Of a DNA stretch of 64,000 nucleotides, positions 18,641-29,734 are shown piece by piece (position 1 is the first letter of the stretch; the number at the start of each line of letters is the position of its first letter). Where the stretch lies: assembly GCF_031501865.1 (NCBI RefSeq), contig NZ_JARRCW010000001.1, forward strand, positions 4,415,001 to 4,479,000, written 5' to 3'. The notes under the pieces were generated by a model. That model saw nothing but the letters and a program-made list of their open reading frames with translations. It was not told the origin of the DNA and searched no databases. A program made the position numbers and the translations under genes. The DNA is from Pseudovibrio sp. M1P-2-3 (GTDB taxonomy: Bacteria; Pseudomonadota; Alphaproteobacteria; Rhizobiales; Stappiaceae).

Positions 18641-19309
18641 CTAGTCACCCGAAACACGCAGTGCAGCCCCCGCCGCCACAGGCCCAATGACCAATGCGGC
18701 AAGAGTGATTGCGCTTAAATATAAAAAAGGTGTCAGAAATGGGGTCGAACCGCCAACAGCCGCCGTTGCAGCGCTCACACCAAAAATGAGAATCGGGATC
18801 GCAAGCGGAATCACCAAAATGGAAAGCAGCACCCCACCGCGCCGCAAAGACACAGTCACCCCTGCCCCAATCGCCCCAACGAGGGTTAGGGCAGGTGTTC
18901 CCACCAGTAACGTCAGCACCACCGCACCAATTGCAGCCGGCTCCAAATTAACAAACAGCGCCAGAACGGGCGTCGCAATTACCAGCGGCAACCCCGTTGC
19001 TGCCCAGTGCGCAGCGCATTTGATAAGAACGATCAACTCCGCAGGGCGACCTGAAAGAAGCAGAAGGTCCAACGTTCCATCCTCCTGATCTGCCTGAAAC
19101 AGCCGGTCCAGACCCAGAAGTGTCGCCAGCAGAGCACCAATCCACAGAACTGCCGCGCCAATGCGCGCCAGCATTTTCAAATCTGGCCCCACGCCAAAGG
19201 GAAACACCGTCACGACTGCGAGGAAAAACAGAACACCGATCAATGCCCCACCGCCCACACGTGCTGCAAGCCGGAACTCACGTATAAATAAGCTTGTCAT
19301 CCAGCTCAT
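18641..19309 (-). CDS. ccmB: Haem exporter protein CcmB
   Basis: 222-residue ABC permease with about six helices. Marks include FIREFRLAAR at the N-terminus, FQADQEDGTLDLLLLSGRP and the helix ending GTPALTLVGAIGAGV. I start at ATG 19309, which overlaps the ccmA stop as ATGA; a TTG six bases upstream is also possible. Forms the transporter with CcmA and CcmC. Confidence 0.93.
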   Translation of the reverse strand: MSWMTSLFIREFRLAARVGGGALIGVLFFLAVVTVFPFGVGPDLKMLARIGAAVLWIGALLATLLGLDRLFQADQEDGTLDLLLLSGRPAELIVLIKCAAHWAATGLPLVIATPVLALFVNLEPAAIGAVVLTLLVGTPALTLVGAIGAGVTVSLRRGGVLLSILVIPLAIPILIFGVSAATAAVGGSTPFLTPFLYLSAITLAALVIGPVAAGAALRVSGD

Positions 19310-19989
19310 AGCCAATAGTCCCCCTGATCGTCACTTCGTGCATCTTCATCCTCTAAGGAGTCAGAACTGGCGATGTCCAGAAAGTGCGTGTTGGGCAGGT
19401 CCAAGGGCAAGTGCGTTGCTGCCAGCAAAAGCCCACCCTTGTTCAAATGCTCCGCCATCAAACCCAGTAGTACTTTTTCAGAGGCAGCGTCCAGTGCAGC
19501 GCTTGGTTCATCCATAATCCAGATGGGTCGGGAAACCACAAGCAACCTTGCCAGAGACAGACGGCGCTTTTGCCCTGCACTCAAAAAGCCGGCGGGCAAC
19601 TGCGCTGTATGAAGGATACCCAGCGTGTCCAGAGCCTCTTCTATGGAAAGGGTGGTGTTCTTATTGCCCGTTTCATAGGGCACCGGCTCATAAAATTGTT
19701 GCCAGAAACTCAGGTTTTCCTGCACGCTCAAAGCTGGTTTCAACGCATCTTGATGCCCAAAGTAGTGGCAGTGTTCTGGAACCGAGCGCTCTTTATCACC
19801 GCCTTCAAGGGCAATTTCTCCACCGGCCTTGCCAACGAAGCCTGCAATCACTCGAAGTAGGCTGGATTTTCCCGAGCCATTTGGTCCGCGAACAATAAGC
19901 GCTTCACCCGTTTCTACGTGGAGCGATATTTTGTGAAAGACGCGTCGCCCGCCCCTGTCACAAGTCAGATTATTACAGCTCAGCTTCAA
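19306..19989 (-). CDS. ccmA: Haem ABC exporter ATP-binding protein CcmA
   Basis: 227-residue ABC ATPase. Walker A GPNGSGKSSLLR (~35-46), signature LSAGQKRRLSLARLL, Walker B IWIMDEP, and the switch histidine in AATHLPL. ATP hydrolysis by CcmAB drives release of holo-CcmE. First gene of the ccm operon; the two cupin genes now lie between it and acnA in the same direction as ccmA. Confidence 0.95.
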   Translation of the reverse strand: MKLSCNNLTCDRGGRRVFHKISLHVETGEALIVRGPNGSGKSSLLRVIAGFVGKAGGEIALEGGDKERSVPEHCHYFGHQDALKPALSVQENLSFWQQFYEPVPYETGNKNTTLSIEEALDTLGILHTAQLPAGFLSAGQKRRLSLARLLVVSRPIWIMDEPSAALDAASEKVLLGLMAEHLNKGGLLLAATHLPLDLPNTHFLDIASSDSLEDEDARSDDQGDYWL

Positions 19990-20054
19990 CAGCCCTACCC
20001 CGATATTCAGCTAAGAGATTGCCCTTACCTGAAAATTCCATCACGTACATCTGC

Positions 20055-20825
20055 TTAGGGCGGCAGAATAGTATTTGGCAAGCCCTTGGCCCCTATAAAT
20101 ACAGCCAAAACCCGCAGCGGCACATTGCCGCTGTTGATACCGTGATGCCACGTATTCACCGCCTCGATAAAGGCTTCCCCTTGTTTGTAGGTGTGCGTGT
20201 GGGTGTCTTCATAGTCCAAAGTCACTTGCCCTTCGAGTACATAAACAAAGACAGGTGCTACATGCATATGGGGCTGGATCTCCTCTCCGGGCAATAATGT
20301 AATCAGCATTGAGGTGATCGCTGCAGGGGGCTTGCTCGGATAAGCCAGCGGCTGTCCTGTATTGGTCGCGTCCACATCCTCCAGCAGCACTTTCATATCC
20401 CCATGAATGTTATGCCTGGCCTGCTCCTGCCTTTTACCCATAACTGGCTGGTCTATGAAATTGGGCAGGCCCTTTGCCCCCAAGAACAAAGCAAGAATAC
20501 GCATGGGTTCCTTACCCTTGTTCATCCCGTAGTGCCAAGTATGGGCCGCTTCCAGAAAAGCCTCACCTTGCCTATAGGTCTGCACTACGTTTTCCTCATG
20601 GTCTTGCACATAGGTCATCGTAACCTCCCCTTGCAAAACGTAGGCATAAACAGGCACAACATGGAGATGCTTTTTGAACGTCTCCCCCGGAGCCAGAGTG
20701 ATGATCACTGACGAGATGGAAGGGGGGAAGAGACCGGGGTACGTCAGTTGGTCTCCGGTATTTGTAAGCTGGGCTCCATCCAGTAGAACTGCCATATGCT
20801 CGTAGACATCATGATCATCATGCAT
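20055..20825 (-). CDS. Tandem two-domain cupin protein
   Basis: 256 residues made of two similar cupin domains (~1-125 and ~130-250). Each has the metal-binding H-x-H (HLHVVPVYAYVL; HMHVAPVFVYVL), a glutamate/glutamine strand and the distal histidine in AHTWHYG and VNTWHHG. No signal peptide is seen, unlike the upstream relative at 20909. ATG 20825 is preceded by GAGGCG; an upstream GTG at 20870 is less likely. The domains are clearly duplicates of each other and of the 20909 gene. Substrate unknown; a metal-dependent dioxygenase or sugar/regulatory binding role is possible. Confidence 0.8.
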   Translation of the reverse strand: MHDDHDVYEHMAVLLDGAQLTNTGDQLTYPGLFPPSISSVIITLAPGETFKKHLHVVPVYAYVLQGEVTMTYVQDHEENVVQTYRQGEAFLEAAHTWHYGMNKGKEPMRILALFLGAKGLPNFIDQPVMGKRQEQARHNIHGDMKVLLEDVDATNTGQPLAYPSKPPAAITSMLITLLPGEEIQPHMHVAPVFVYVLEGQVTLDYEDTHTHTYKQGEAFIEAVNTWHHGINSGNVPLRVLAVFIGAKGLPNTILPP

Positions 20826-20908
20826 TGTTTTCGCCTCACGCTGAACATTGCCGGAAGTCTGGAGATACACTTGGCCCGTTTCGGGTCAAATACCGTATAT
20901 AAGGTTGG

Positions 20909-21361
20909 CTACTGGCCACTTTCCGGCTGGGGAATCGCATTGGGCAAGCCTTCGGCGCCGAGAAACACCGCAAGAATACGCGCTGGCTCCTTGCCGTTGT
21001 TCACACCGTAGTGCCATGTATTCGTTGCTTCAAGGAAAGCCTCTCCCTGTTTATAGGTCCGTGTCTTGTCTCCCTCGTACGTGAGCGTGATCTCGCCTTC
21101 CAGAACGTAGGCATACACAGGAACCACATGGAGATGCTTTCTAATCTTTTGCCCCGGTTCCAAGGGAACGATCATGGATGTGATTGCGGCAGGAAAATCA
21201 CTGCGATACGCCAAAGGCTGGCCGATATTGTTTTTTGTTGCTTTATCCAGCAGAATCGTCGTCTTGCCATAAAGGTCATTTTCGTGTGCGCTGATTTGGG
21301 TAGCAGACACGGCGAGCATCAAGGCAGCTCCCAACCCTACAGGCAGCAAATGCGTTTTCAT
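20909..21361 (-). CDS. Secreted single-domain cupin protein
   Basis: 150 residues with a signal peptide (MKTHLLPVGLGAALMLAV, cleavage near ISA-HEND) and one cupin domain with HLHVVPVYAYVLEGE and the distal histidine in NTWHYGVN. It is the third copy of the domain seen twice in the next gene, and it should act in the periplasm. ATG 21361 has GGAGCC upstream and starts the signal peptide. It is 83 bp upstream of the two-domain gene and probably cotranscribed. A perfect 16-base palindrome lies 92 bases upstream. Confidence 0.82.
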   Translation of the reverse strand: MKTHLLPVGLGAALMLAVSATQISAHENDLYGKTTILLDKATKNNIGQPLAYRSDFPAAITSMIVPLEPGQKIRKHLHVVPVYAYVLEGEITLTYEGDKTRTYKQGEAFLEATNTWHYGVNNGKEPARILAVFLGAEGLPNAIPQPESGQ

Positions 21362-21452
21362 TTCAGGCTCCAGTCTTTCTTGCCAAAACATCTGACTGGA
21401 CGCTAGCCTACAAAAATTAGAAACTCTCTAAATTTCCTCCTCGACATAATTG

Positions 21453-21468
21453 TATACATATGTATACT
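21453..21468. promoter_or_regulatory. Perfect 16-bp palindrome, candidate repressor operator
   Basis: GTATACAT-ATGTATAC is fully symmetric and is flanked by TT and TA. The form resembles operators of GntR-family regulators (GT-N-TA-N-AC type), which is an inference. It lies in the gap between the divergent cupin genes (start 21361) and acnA (start 21767), nearer the cupins. Confidence 0.5.
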
Positions 21469-21766
21469 AAACTAGAGATTCGTATTTCCGATAAAATGCA
21501 CCTCGGGAAAATCATAGTGAACCCATTATTCTATCAGTTACCTTAGGGGCTACTTGCTGGATTAGCCATATAAAAAACGCTATAAAGACACACACTTAAA
21601 GCAGAGCATCTGATGTCTCTCTCACGAGACAAGATGCCTGCTTAAGCCATGCGTGCCCAGTGCTAAGGAACCTGTAGAGCTGCTTGCCACGTCTTCCCTT
21701 GCCAATTACGGCGGGGTGACACACCGGCGGGCAAGCAAACTCAAAGGCAATAGGAGACCGCTAGCC

Positions 21767-24445
<2,679 letters not shown>

Positions 24446-24477
24446 GAGCTAGCTGACTGGGATTAATAAGAAAAAGG

Positions 24478-24500
24478 CGGGCCCTACGGGGCCTGTTTTT
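24478..24500 (+). terminator. Terminator of acnA
   Basis: GGCCC (24480-24484) pairs with GGGCC (24489-24493) around a short loop and is followed by TG then TTTTT. Confidence 0.75.
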
Positions 24501-24526
24501 ATATGTTTATAGCAGCTTATGCTCTC

Positions 24527-24946
24527 TGGATCCCTGATCAAGTCAGGGATGACGGCTGCGGGTGGTGCGAGGCCCAGCCTCAAACTCCGCCATCATCCCG
24601 GCCCCCGAGCCAGGATCCAGCACCACAATGCACAACCGTAAAAGCAGACAGTATGGATCCCCGATCAAGTCGGGGATGACGGTTAAGGGCGGTGCGAGGC
24701 CCAGCCTCAAACTCCGCGGGTCACCCCGGCCACCGAGCCGGGATCCAGCACCACAGCGCACAGTGGTAGAGCTGATCGTATGGATCCCTGATCAAGTCAG
24801 GAATGACGGCTGCGGGTGGTGCGAGGCCCAGCCTAAAACTCCGAGGTCATCCCGGCCACCGAGCCGGGATCCAGCGCCACAATGCACAGCGGTAGGGCTG
24901 ATCGTATGGATCCCCGATCAAGTCGGGGATGACGGTTGCGGCCCTT
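24527..24946 (+). repeat. Tandem array of paired palindromic repeats, 126-127 bp period
   Basis: Units start at 24527, 24654, 24781 and 24907. Each has a first palindrome, ATCCCTGA-TCAAG-TCAGGGAT or ATCCCCGA-TCAAG-TCGGGGAT, and about 50 bases later a second, ATCCCGGC-CACCGA-GCCGGGAT. Units 1 and 3 have the T-A version, units 2 and 4 the C-G version, so pairing is kept by compensatory change and the array looks like a duplicated 253-bp dimer. The fourth unit is cut short before the GIY-YIG gene. This palindrome family is common between genes in Alphaproteobacteria. Confidence 0.9.
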
Positions 24947-24954
24947 CAAAGTAC

Positions 24955-25242
24955 TCACGAGTTTATGGGTGGGAGTAGGTCATCCCAGTTTGGATTTCCC
25001 CGCTCGATCGCCTCAATCTTCCAAGGCCGACGCCAGCGTTTCAGCCGTTTTTCATGGGCTATGGCATCAGTACCCCTCTGGAATTCCTCAAAATAAACCA
25101 GTCGCGACACATTATATTGGCTGGTGAACCGGCTCCCTTGCTGCGTTTTATGTTCAAAAACGCGGCGAGCCAGATTATTCGTCACACCAGTGTAGAGGGT
25201 ACCGTTGCGCTTGCTTGCTAGGATGTAAACGTAAAATGGCAT
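24955..25242 (-). CDS. GIY-YIG family single-domain nuclease
   Basis: 95 residues, essentially a lone GIY-YIG domain. The catalytic motif reads YVYILASKRNGTLYTGVTNN (residues 4-23), with the conserved arginine in ARRVFEHK and the metal-binding glutamate in IAHEKRLKRWRRPWKI. It resembles the UPF0213/YhbQ-like group, whose biological role is unsettled. AGG lies just before the ATG. Both sides are bounded by copies of the same palindromic repeat (array ending 24946; a further copy from 25318), which raises the question of a functional link. Confidence 0.92.
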   Translation of the reverse strand: MPFYVYILASKRNGTLYTGVTNNLARRVFEHKTQQGSRFTSQYNVSRLVYFEEFQRGTDAIAHEKRLKRWRRPWKIEAIERGNPNWDDLLPPINS

Positions 25243-25317
25243 GACCTACTGTGCGGAGGAGCAAGGAAAGCGGCAACTGGTATAATTTGCCCAGTTTGTT
25301 TTGATTGCGGATTCTAG

Positions 25318-25469
25318 TGGATCCCCGATCAAGTCGAGGATGACGCCATCGGGTGGGGTTAGGCCCAGCACTAAGCACTGCTGTCATCCCGGCCCCCGAG
25401 CCGGGATCCAGTGCTACACTCGCAAACACCAGAGAGGACACTCTGGATACCGTATCAAGCGCAAGATGA
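25318..25469 (+). repeat. Fifth palindromic-repeat unit and a decayed sixth
   Basis: 25318-25411 holds a full unit: TGGATCCCCGATCAAGTCGA near the start (one mismatch in its stem) and ATCCCGGC/GCCGGGAT at the end. A decayed half copy, TGGATACCGTATCAAGCGCA, follows at 25444-25469. Same orientation as the array on the other side of the GIY-YIG gene. Confidence 0.85.
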
Positions 25470-25545
25470 AAGCCGAAGGGATGGCCTACGCTCCAAAAAT
25501 CTTATCCCCCTCCCGCGTCTCTCGCCTATCATTCTCCTCGTGCCC

Positions 25546-25935
25546 ATGAAGACGAGCAGTGGCGGACCGTCCGTCGCTCAGTTATGGGCCGGGTGGAGCC
25601 AACGGGGAGAGGTAACGCATCTTTCCGGAGGGTTCGGCAAGCGGGTCCTTTCCGGGGTGAGGCCACAGGTTCCCGGAAGGCATGTATCAGCTTGGGTGGC
25701 GTACAGTGGTGACAGGAAACTGTCTTATCGCGCCTATCCAAAGAATAGATACGTTCGCCGCCAAAAAAGCCCGGGCAAGGTGGAAGACCAAGCCACTTCA
25801 CTCATAGCAACCGCGCAGGCTTGGCCTGCTCACCTTGCCACTCTCGTTTTCCGCGAGACCCACGTTCCCACTGCATGGCCTCCATGCGGTGCTACAGGCG
25901 GTTTCTTCCCCAGTTCCAACATAGCGCGTTAAAGC
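25546..25935. other. GC-rich, hairpin-dense segment, candidate structured RNA
   Basis: About 390 bases with many nested complementary arms: GCCCAT/ATGGGC enclosing GAGC/GCTC and GGAC/GTCC (25545-25611); CCTTTCCGGG/CCCGGAAGG; GACAG-GAAA-CTGTC; GGCAAGGTG/CACCTTGCC (25774-25782, 25831-25839) enclosing CCAAGCC/GGCTTGG; GCATGG/CCATGC. On the minus strand the last large hairpin is followed by CGGGC and six T (25768-25763), like a terminator. Open frames on both strands lack start signals and known motifs. I compared it from memory with RNase P RNA, tmRNA, 6S, SRP and cobalamin riboswitches and found no convincing match. Confidence 0.4.
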
Positions 25936-26416
25936 GGTTTTCGTTACAATAAAGGCTCTCCACGGCTTTAACCCATTAGCCGGCATATTGTGACCCGCGC
26001 ATATCGTTATGCAAAAACCAGCCGCTATTTTTCAATGCTAACAAATAGAATCATAATAGATTTGACCCGCGCAACTTAAGCTCCCAAAAACTCCGGAGGC
26101 ATAAACCTGCGAAGTCACGTCAGTAGAAACAAAGCTCAAGTACAACAAACGCTTACAATGATAAAAGCCACAGGAATAACTAAATTATAACTATAATATC
26201 AACTTGTCCTGTTTCAATTAGACTGATTGCCTTAGGCTCACCTATTCTTAAACGAAATTATACTAAAATTGGCGGAATTCTGCCTTTCAAGACAGTGTCA
26301 CACATTTGCAGTGTAACCATGTTTAAGAATTAACGGCCACTCACTATTGCGTCCAATCAGTGGTAACCCTATGTTTTAAAAGGGTTAGGAAAGAAGAGGA
26401 TGAGGCGAACTCAAGA
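25936..26416. other. AT-rich intergenic region before olsB
   Basis: About 480 bases with no credible gene. It contains several A/T runs and the sequence TTTAAGAATTAACGG near 26321, which has two TTAA cores but with the wrong spacing for a CtrA box. I see no clear promoter or repeat. Confidence 0.5.
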
Positions 26417-27361
26417 ATGACAAAAACAAGCCGAATATCTCCCAGCAGTCTTGTTAGAAAGCTATCAACTTTCAAACCCCAATCTTTACAGTCAGCCAAA
26501 TGGGCCCCCTTTCCGCTTCGCCAAAAATGGCTTTCTGAGGACGATATGACGCTCGGGCACGTGGGGTCCCTTGAGGTTTTTCTCACCCACAACCTGAAAA
26601 AGCTGAGACAGGCCCAAAAATTGCGCTACCGTGTGTTTTATGAGGAAATGTCGGCTATTGCGGATTCCCATACCCAGTTCACCCGCAGGGATCAGGACGA
26701 GTTTGACCCTCTATGCGACCACTTGATCGTTGTTGATAATGATCATCTGGTCAAATCCAGACCCTTTTCCAAAGCCCAGCCGGAAATCGTTGGCACCTAC
26801 CGGCTGCTGCAACAGGATGTGGCCGAGCTGAACGGCGGCTTCTATACCGCTGGCGAATATGATATTCAGCCCCTGATAGACAGACACGCCAACCTGCGGT
26901 TCATGGAACTTGGCCGTTCCTGTGTGATAAAACCCTATCGCAACAAGCGAACCCTCGAACTGCTTTGGCACGGCATCTGGTCATATGTGCTGATGAACAA
27001 CGTGGATGTCATGATTGGCTGCGCCTCGATTGAGGGAACAGATCCCCAACGGCTCAAAGAACAGCTTTCCTTCCTGCACCACTATTGCCAGCCCGATGAT
27101 GAATGGAAAGTCTCCGCCCTACCAGAATATTATGAGGAAATGAACCTTCTGCCCAAGGACGAGATAAACCCCAAAACGGCCCTTCGCGCCCTTCCACCCC
27201 TCATAAAGGGTTACCTGCGCCTTGGTGCCAGCATTGGCAGCGGAGCCGTGGTGGATCATCAGTTCGGAACAACCGATGTGCTCATCATCATGCCCGTATC
27301 CCGGCTTAATCAACGTCATCTCAATTACTATGGCGATCGGGCACAACGCTACGCAAGTTGA
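26417..27361 (+). CDS. olsB: OlsB-like ornithine-acyl[ACP] N-acyltransferase
   Basis: 314 residues with a GNAT-type acyltransferase core. LRQAQKLRYRVFYEEMS, DEFDPLCDHLIVVD, VGTYRLL, and FMELGRSCVIKPYRNKR are characteristic of the OlsB/PlsC-linked hemolysin-like group. It transfers a 3-hydroxyacyl chain from ACP to ornithine, the first step of phosphate-free ornithine lipid synthesis in the inner membrane. ATG 26417 fits the family start; an in-frame GTG at 26360 would add 19 unconserved residues. The O-acyltransferase OlsA is not adjacent; the plsC-like gene at 53092 could be another acyltransferase. Confidence 0.85.
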   Translation: MTKTSRISPSSLVRKLSTFKPQSLQSAKWAPFPLRQKWLSEDDMTLGHVGSLEVFLTHNLKKLRQAQKLRYRVFYEEMSAIADSHTQFTRRDQDEFDPLCDHLIVVDNDHLVKSRPFSKAQPEIVGTYRLLQQDVAELNGGFYTAGEYDIQPLIDRHANLRFMELGRSCVIKPYRNKRTLELLWHGIWSYVLMNNVDVMIGCASIEGTDPQRLKEQLSFLHHYCQPDDEWKVSALPEYYEEMNLLPKDEINPKTALRALPPLIKGYLRLGASIGSGAVVDHQFGTTDVLIIMPVSRLNQRHLNYYGDRAQRYAS

Positions 27362-27431
27362 ACTTAACCACCTCAGGCTGCAATTTTATGCGCACTACTC
27401 AATTTAGACATTGAGTATTTTTAGATTTTGT

Positions 27432-27446
27432 TTAACCGAGCCTTAA
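27432..27446 (+). promoter_or_regulatory. CtrA box upstream of the PBP1A gene
   Basis: TTAA-CCGAGCC-TTAA is a perfect match to the CtrA full-site consensus TTAA-N7-TTAA. It lies about 60 bases upstream of the start of the class A penicillin-binding protein gene, a position suitable for cell-cycle control. Confidence 0.6.
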
Positions 27447-27504
27447 GCTCATTTATCTAGGGTAAATTGCGCGTTAATGAATTGTTTTGAGGTTAAATTT
27501 AACT

Positions 27505-29724
27505 ATGGCTCCCCGCCGTCCCGGCCAACGTAGAATAGAACCCACGTTTAAAGAGGAGGCCACGCCGAAGCGGGCAAGCACGCCTAAAAAAAAGGCTGCG
27601 GCAACCCAGCAATCCGAAAGCCGTTCACAAGCACAACAGCGCAAACCCCGCTCTTCACCGCCGCAACAGCAGCAACAAAAGAAACGGGCAAAACCCGTAA
27701 ACAAATCCAAACCAAAGCCGTCTCGCGCCGCTAAAAAGCAAACACTCAAGGCCCTTGATGCCGCTATCAAAGGTAAAAAGGGCGCAAACGCACAGCGCCC
27801 AAGCTGGTTATGGCGTATATTCAGGTTCGCAGCCTATTGGTCCCTCGTTCTCGGTATTTGGGCATTTATCTTCGTCAGTGGCCTGCTGGTGTATTATGCA
27901 GCCCATCTGCCCCCCGCATCAGAGTGGGCAGTTCCACAAAGGCCCCCCAATGTTCGCATTCTGGCCTCCAATGGAACTTTGATCGCAAACAGAGGAGACA
28001 CGGGCGGCGAGGCAGTACGTTTGGAACAATTGCCCAGCTATGTTCCAAATGCTGTTATCGCTATCGAAGACAAGCGTTTCAGATATCATTTCGGAATCGA
28101 TCCTATTGGTTTAGCCCGTGCCCTATTCATCAACTACACCAGCAAACGGACCGTACAAGGCGGCTCCACAATCACCCAGCAGCTTGCAAAGAACCTCTTC
28201 TTAAATCCGGAGCGGACCATTCAGCGCAAAATGCAGGAAGTGGTGATGTCCCTATGGTTGGAGACCAACTACACCAAGGACGAAATTCTGGAGATGTACC
28301 TCAACCGTGTTTATCTAGGTGCAGGTGCCTACGGGATTGATGCAGCTTCCCGACGCTATTTCAGCAAGTCGGCGCGGCTCCTTTCCATTGCGGAAGCCTC
28401 CACAATTGCGGGGCTGTTAAAGGCCCCTTCCCGCTATGCACCAACGCGCAACCCGGGACTTGCCGAAAGTCGTTCTCACTTAGTTATCGCCGCTCTGCAC
28501 GAACAAGGGTATATTAACGCGGCAGAAGCAAAAGACGCCTTTATCTCCCCAGCCAAGGTAGCTCAGCGCTTCAATCGGGGAAGCGAGAATTATGTTGCAG
28601 ATTACGTCATGGAGCTTCTACCCAGCTATGTGGGACGCATAAACGAAGATATCATCGTTCACACAACAATCGATATTAATATGCAAAAGGCAGCAGAGGC
28701 GGAACTATTTGGAACCATCAAAGCCAACCGGAGAAAATTGCGCGTTCAGCAAGGAGCTATTGTAACCTTGAACAATGTGGGAGCAATTCGCGCAATGGTC
28801 GGCGGTGTAAACTACACACAAAGCCAGTTCAACCGCGCTGTTTATGCACGCCGCCAACCTGGATCAGCATTCAAACCATTTGTATTCCTCACCGCACTGG
28901 AGCGCGGCATGCAGCCGGAAACAGTTCGGCAAGACAAACCCATATCCATCAACGGCTGGCGCCCGAAAAACTATACGAAACGATACTACGGCTCGATAAC
29001 CCTCACCCAAGCCCTGTCAGAGTCCATCAATACGGTTGCAGCAAGTCTGGCTCACGAAGTCGGCCCCACCCGCGTTGTTAAAACCGCACGCAGGCTGGGA
29101 ATAACATCGCCCTTAAAGGCCAACCCTTCCATAGCACTTGGTACGTCGGAAGTGACGCCGCTAGAAATTGCAACGGCTTATGTGCCTTTTGCCAATGGAG
29201 GCTTTGGCGTCGTTCCCCATGTGGTCCGCCGTATTCAAACGCACTCGGGGCAAGTGGTTTACTCTCGAAAGGGAAGTGGCCCGGGTAGAGTTATACGTGG
29301 CGACAAACTCAGTGAAATAAATGGCATGCTGGCCCACACAGTCGCTTTTGGCACTGGTAAAAAGGCGCGCCTCAAAGGGCGCCCAGTTGCCGGTAAAACA
29401 GGAACTAGCCAGAACTTTCGCGATGCGTGGTTCATTGGCTTTACCGGGTCTTTAACTACAGCGGTTTGGGTTGGAAACGACAACAATTCACCAACAAACG
29501 AAGTGAGTGGAAGCGGATTGCCCGCAATAATCTGGCAACGTATGATGACAAAGGCGCTTAAGAATACCCCCGTCTCGCTGTTGCCGGGGGTTCCGCTTGT
29601 CCTGAATAAAAAGCCGCCAGAAACTCCTGCACCTACACCAGCTCCTACCAGCCAAATGGCAAGTATGCAGAAACCGTCACAACGCGACACACAGGCAGTT
29701 ATTCTCCCCCCCAATTCACAGTGA
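27505..29724 (+). CDS. Penicillin-binding protein 1A (transglycosylase/transpeptidase)
   Basis: 739-residue class A PBP that polymerises and cross-links peptidoglycan. A basic, Gln/Lys/Pro-rich cytoplasmic tail (~1-100), one membrane helix (~110-135), the GT51 domain with IEDKRFRYHFGID and GGSTITQQLAKNLFL, then the transpeptidase domain with SxxK in GSAFKPF, SxN in SESINT and KTG in GKTGTSQNF. A Pro/Thr-rich tail follows. The first credible start is ATG 27505; TTG 27487 is possible. A CtrA box lies upstream. Convergent with the YgjP-like gene, ten bases apart. Confidence 0.95.
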   Translation: MAPRRPGQRRIEPTFKEEATPKRASTPKKKAAATQQSESRSQAQQRKPRSSPPQQQQQKKRAKPVNKSKPKPSRAAKKQTLKALDAAIKGKKGANAQRPSWLWRIFRFAAYWSLVLGIWAFIFVSGLLVYYAAHLPPASEWAVPQRPPNVRILASNGTLIANRGDTGGEAVRLEQLPSYVPNAVIAIEDKRFRYHFGIDPIGLARALFINYTSKRTVQGGSTITQQLAKNLFLNPERTIQRKMQEVVMSLWLETNYTKDEILEMYLNRVYLGAGAYGIDAASRRYFSKSARLLSIAEASTIAGLLKAPSRYAPTRNPGLAESRSHLVIAALHEQGYINAAEAKDAFISPAKVAQRFNRGSENYVADYVMELLPSYVGRINEDIIVHTTIDINMQKAAEAELFGTIKANRRKLRVQQGAIVTLNNVGAIRAMVGGVNYTQSQFNRAVYARRQPGSAFKPFVFLTALERGMQPETVRQDKPISINGWRPKNYTKRYYGSITLTQALSESINTVAASLAHEVGPTRVVKTARRLGITSPLKANPSIALGTSEVTPLEIATAYVPFANGGFGVVPHVVRRIQTHSGQVVYSRKGSGPGRVIRGDKLSEINGMLAHTVAFGTGKKARLKGRPVAGKTGTSQNFRDAWFIGFTGSLTTAVWVGNDNNSPTNEVSGSGLPAIIWQRMMTKALKNTPVSLLPGVPLVLNKKPPETPAPTPAPTSQMASMQKPSQRDTQAVILPPNSQ

Positions 29725-29734
29725 TACGCTTAGC

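Noticed and set aside
24527-24946. CRISPR array
   Set aside because: Period of about 127 bases with conserved sequence across the whole unit; there are no short unique spacers and no cas genes.
25411-25932. 173-codon open frame through the GC-rich segment
   Set aside because: No start signal, no motif, starts within a palindromic repeat, and the sequence is dense in hairpins, so an RNA or noncoding element seems more likely.
25546-25935. RNase P RNA assignment
   Set aside because: The invariant GAGGAAAGTCC block and its partner are not found on either strand.
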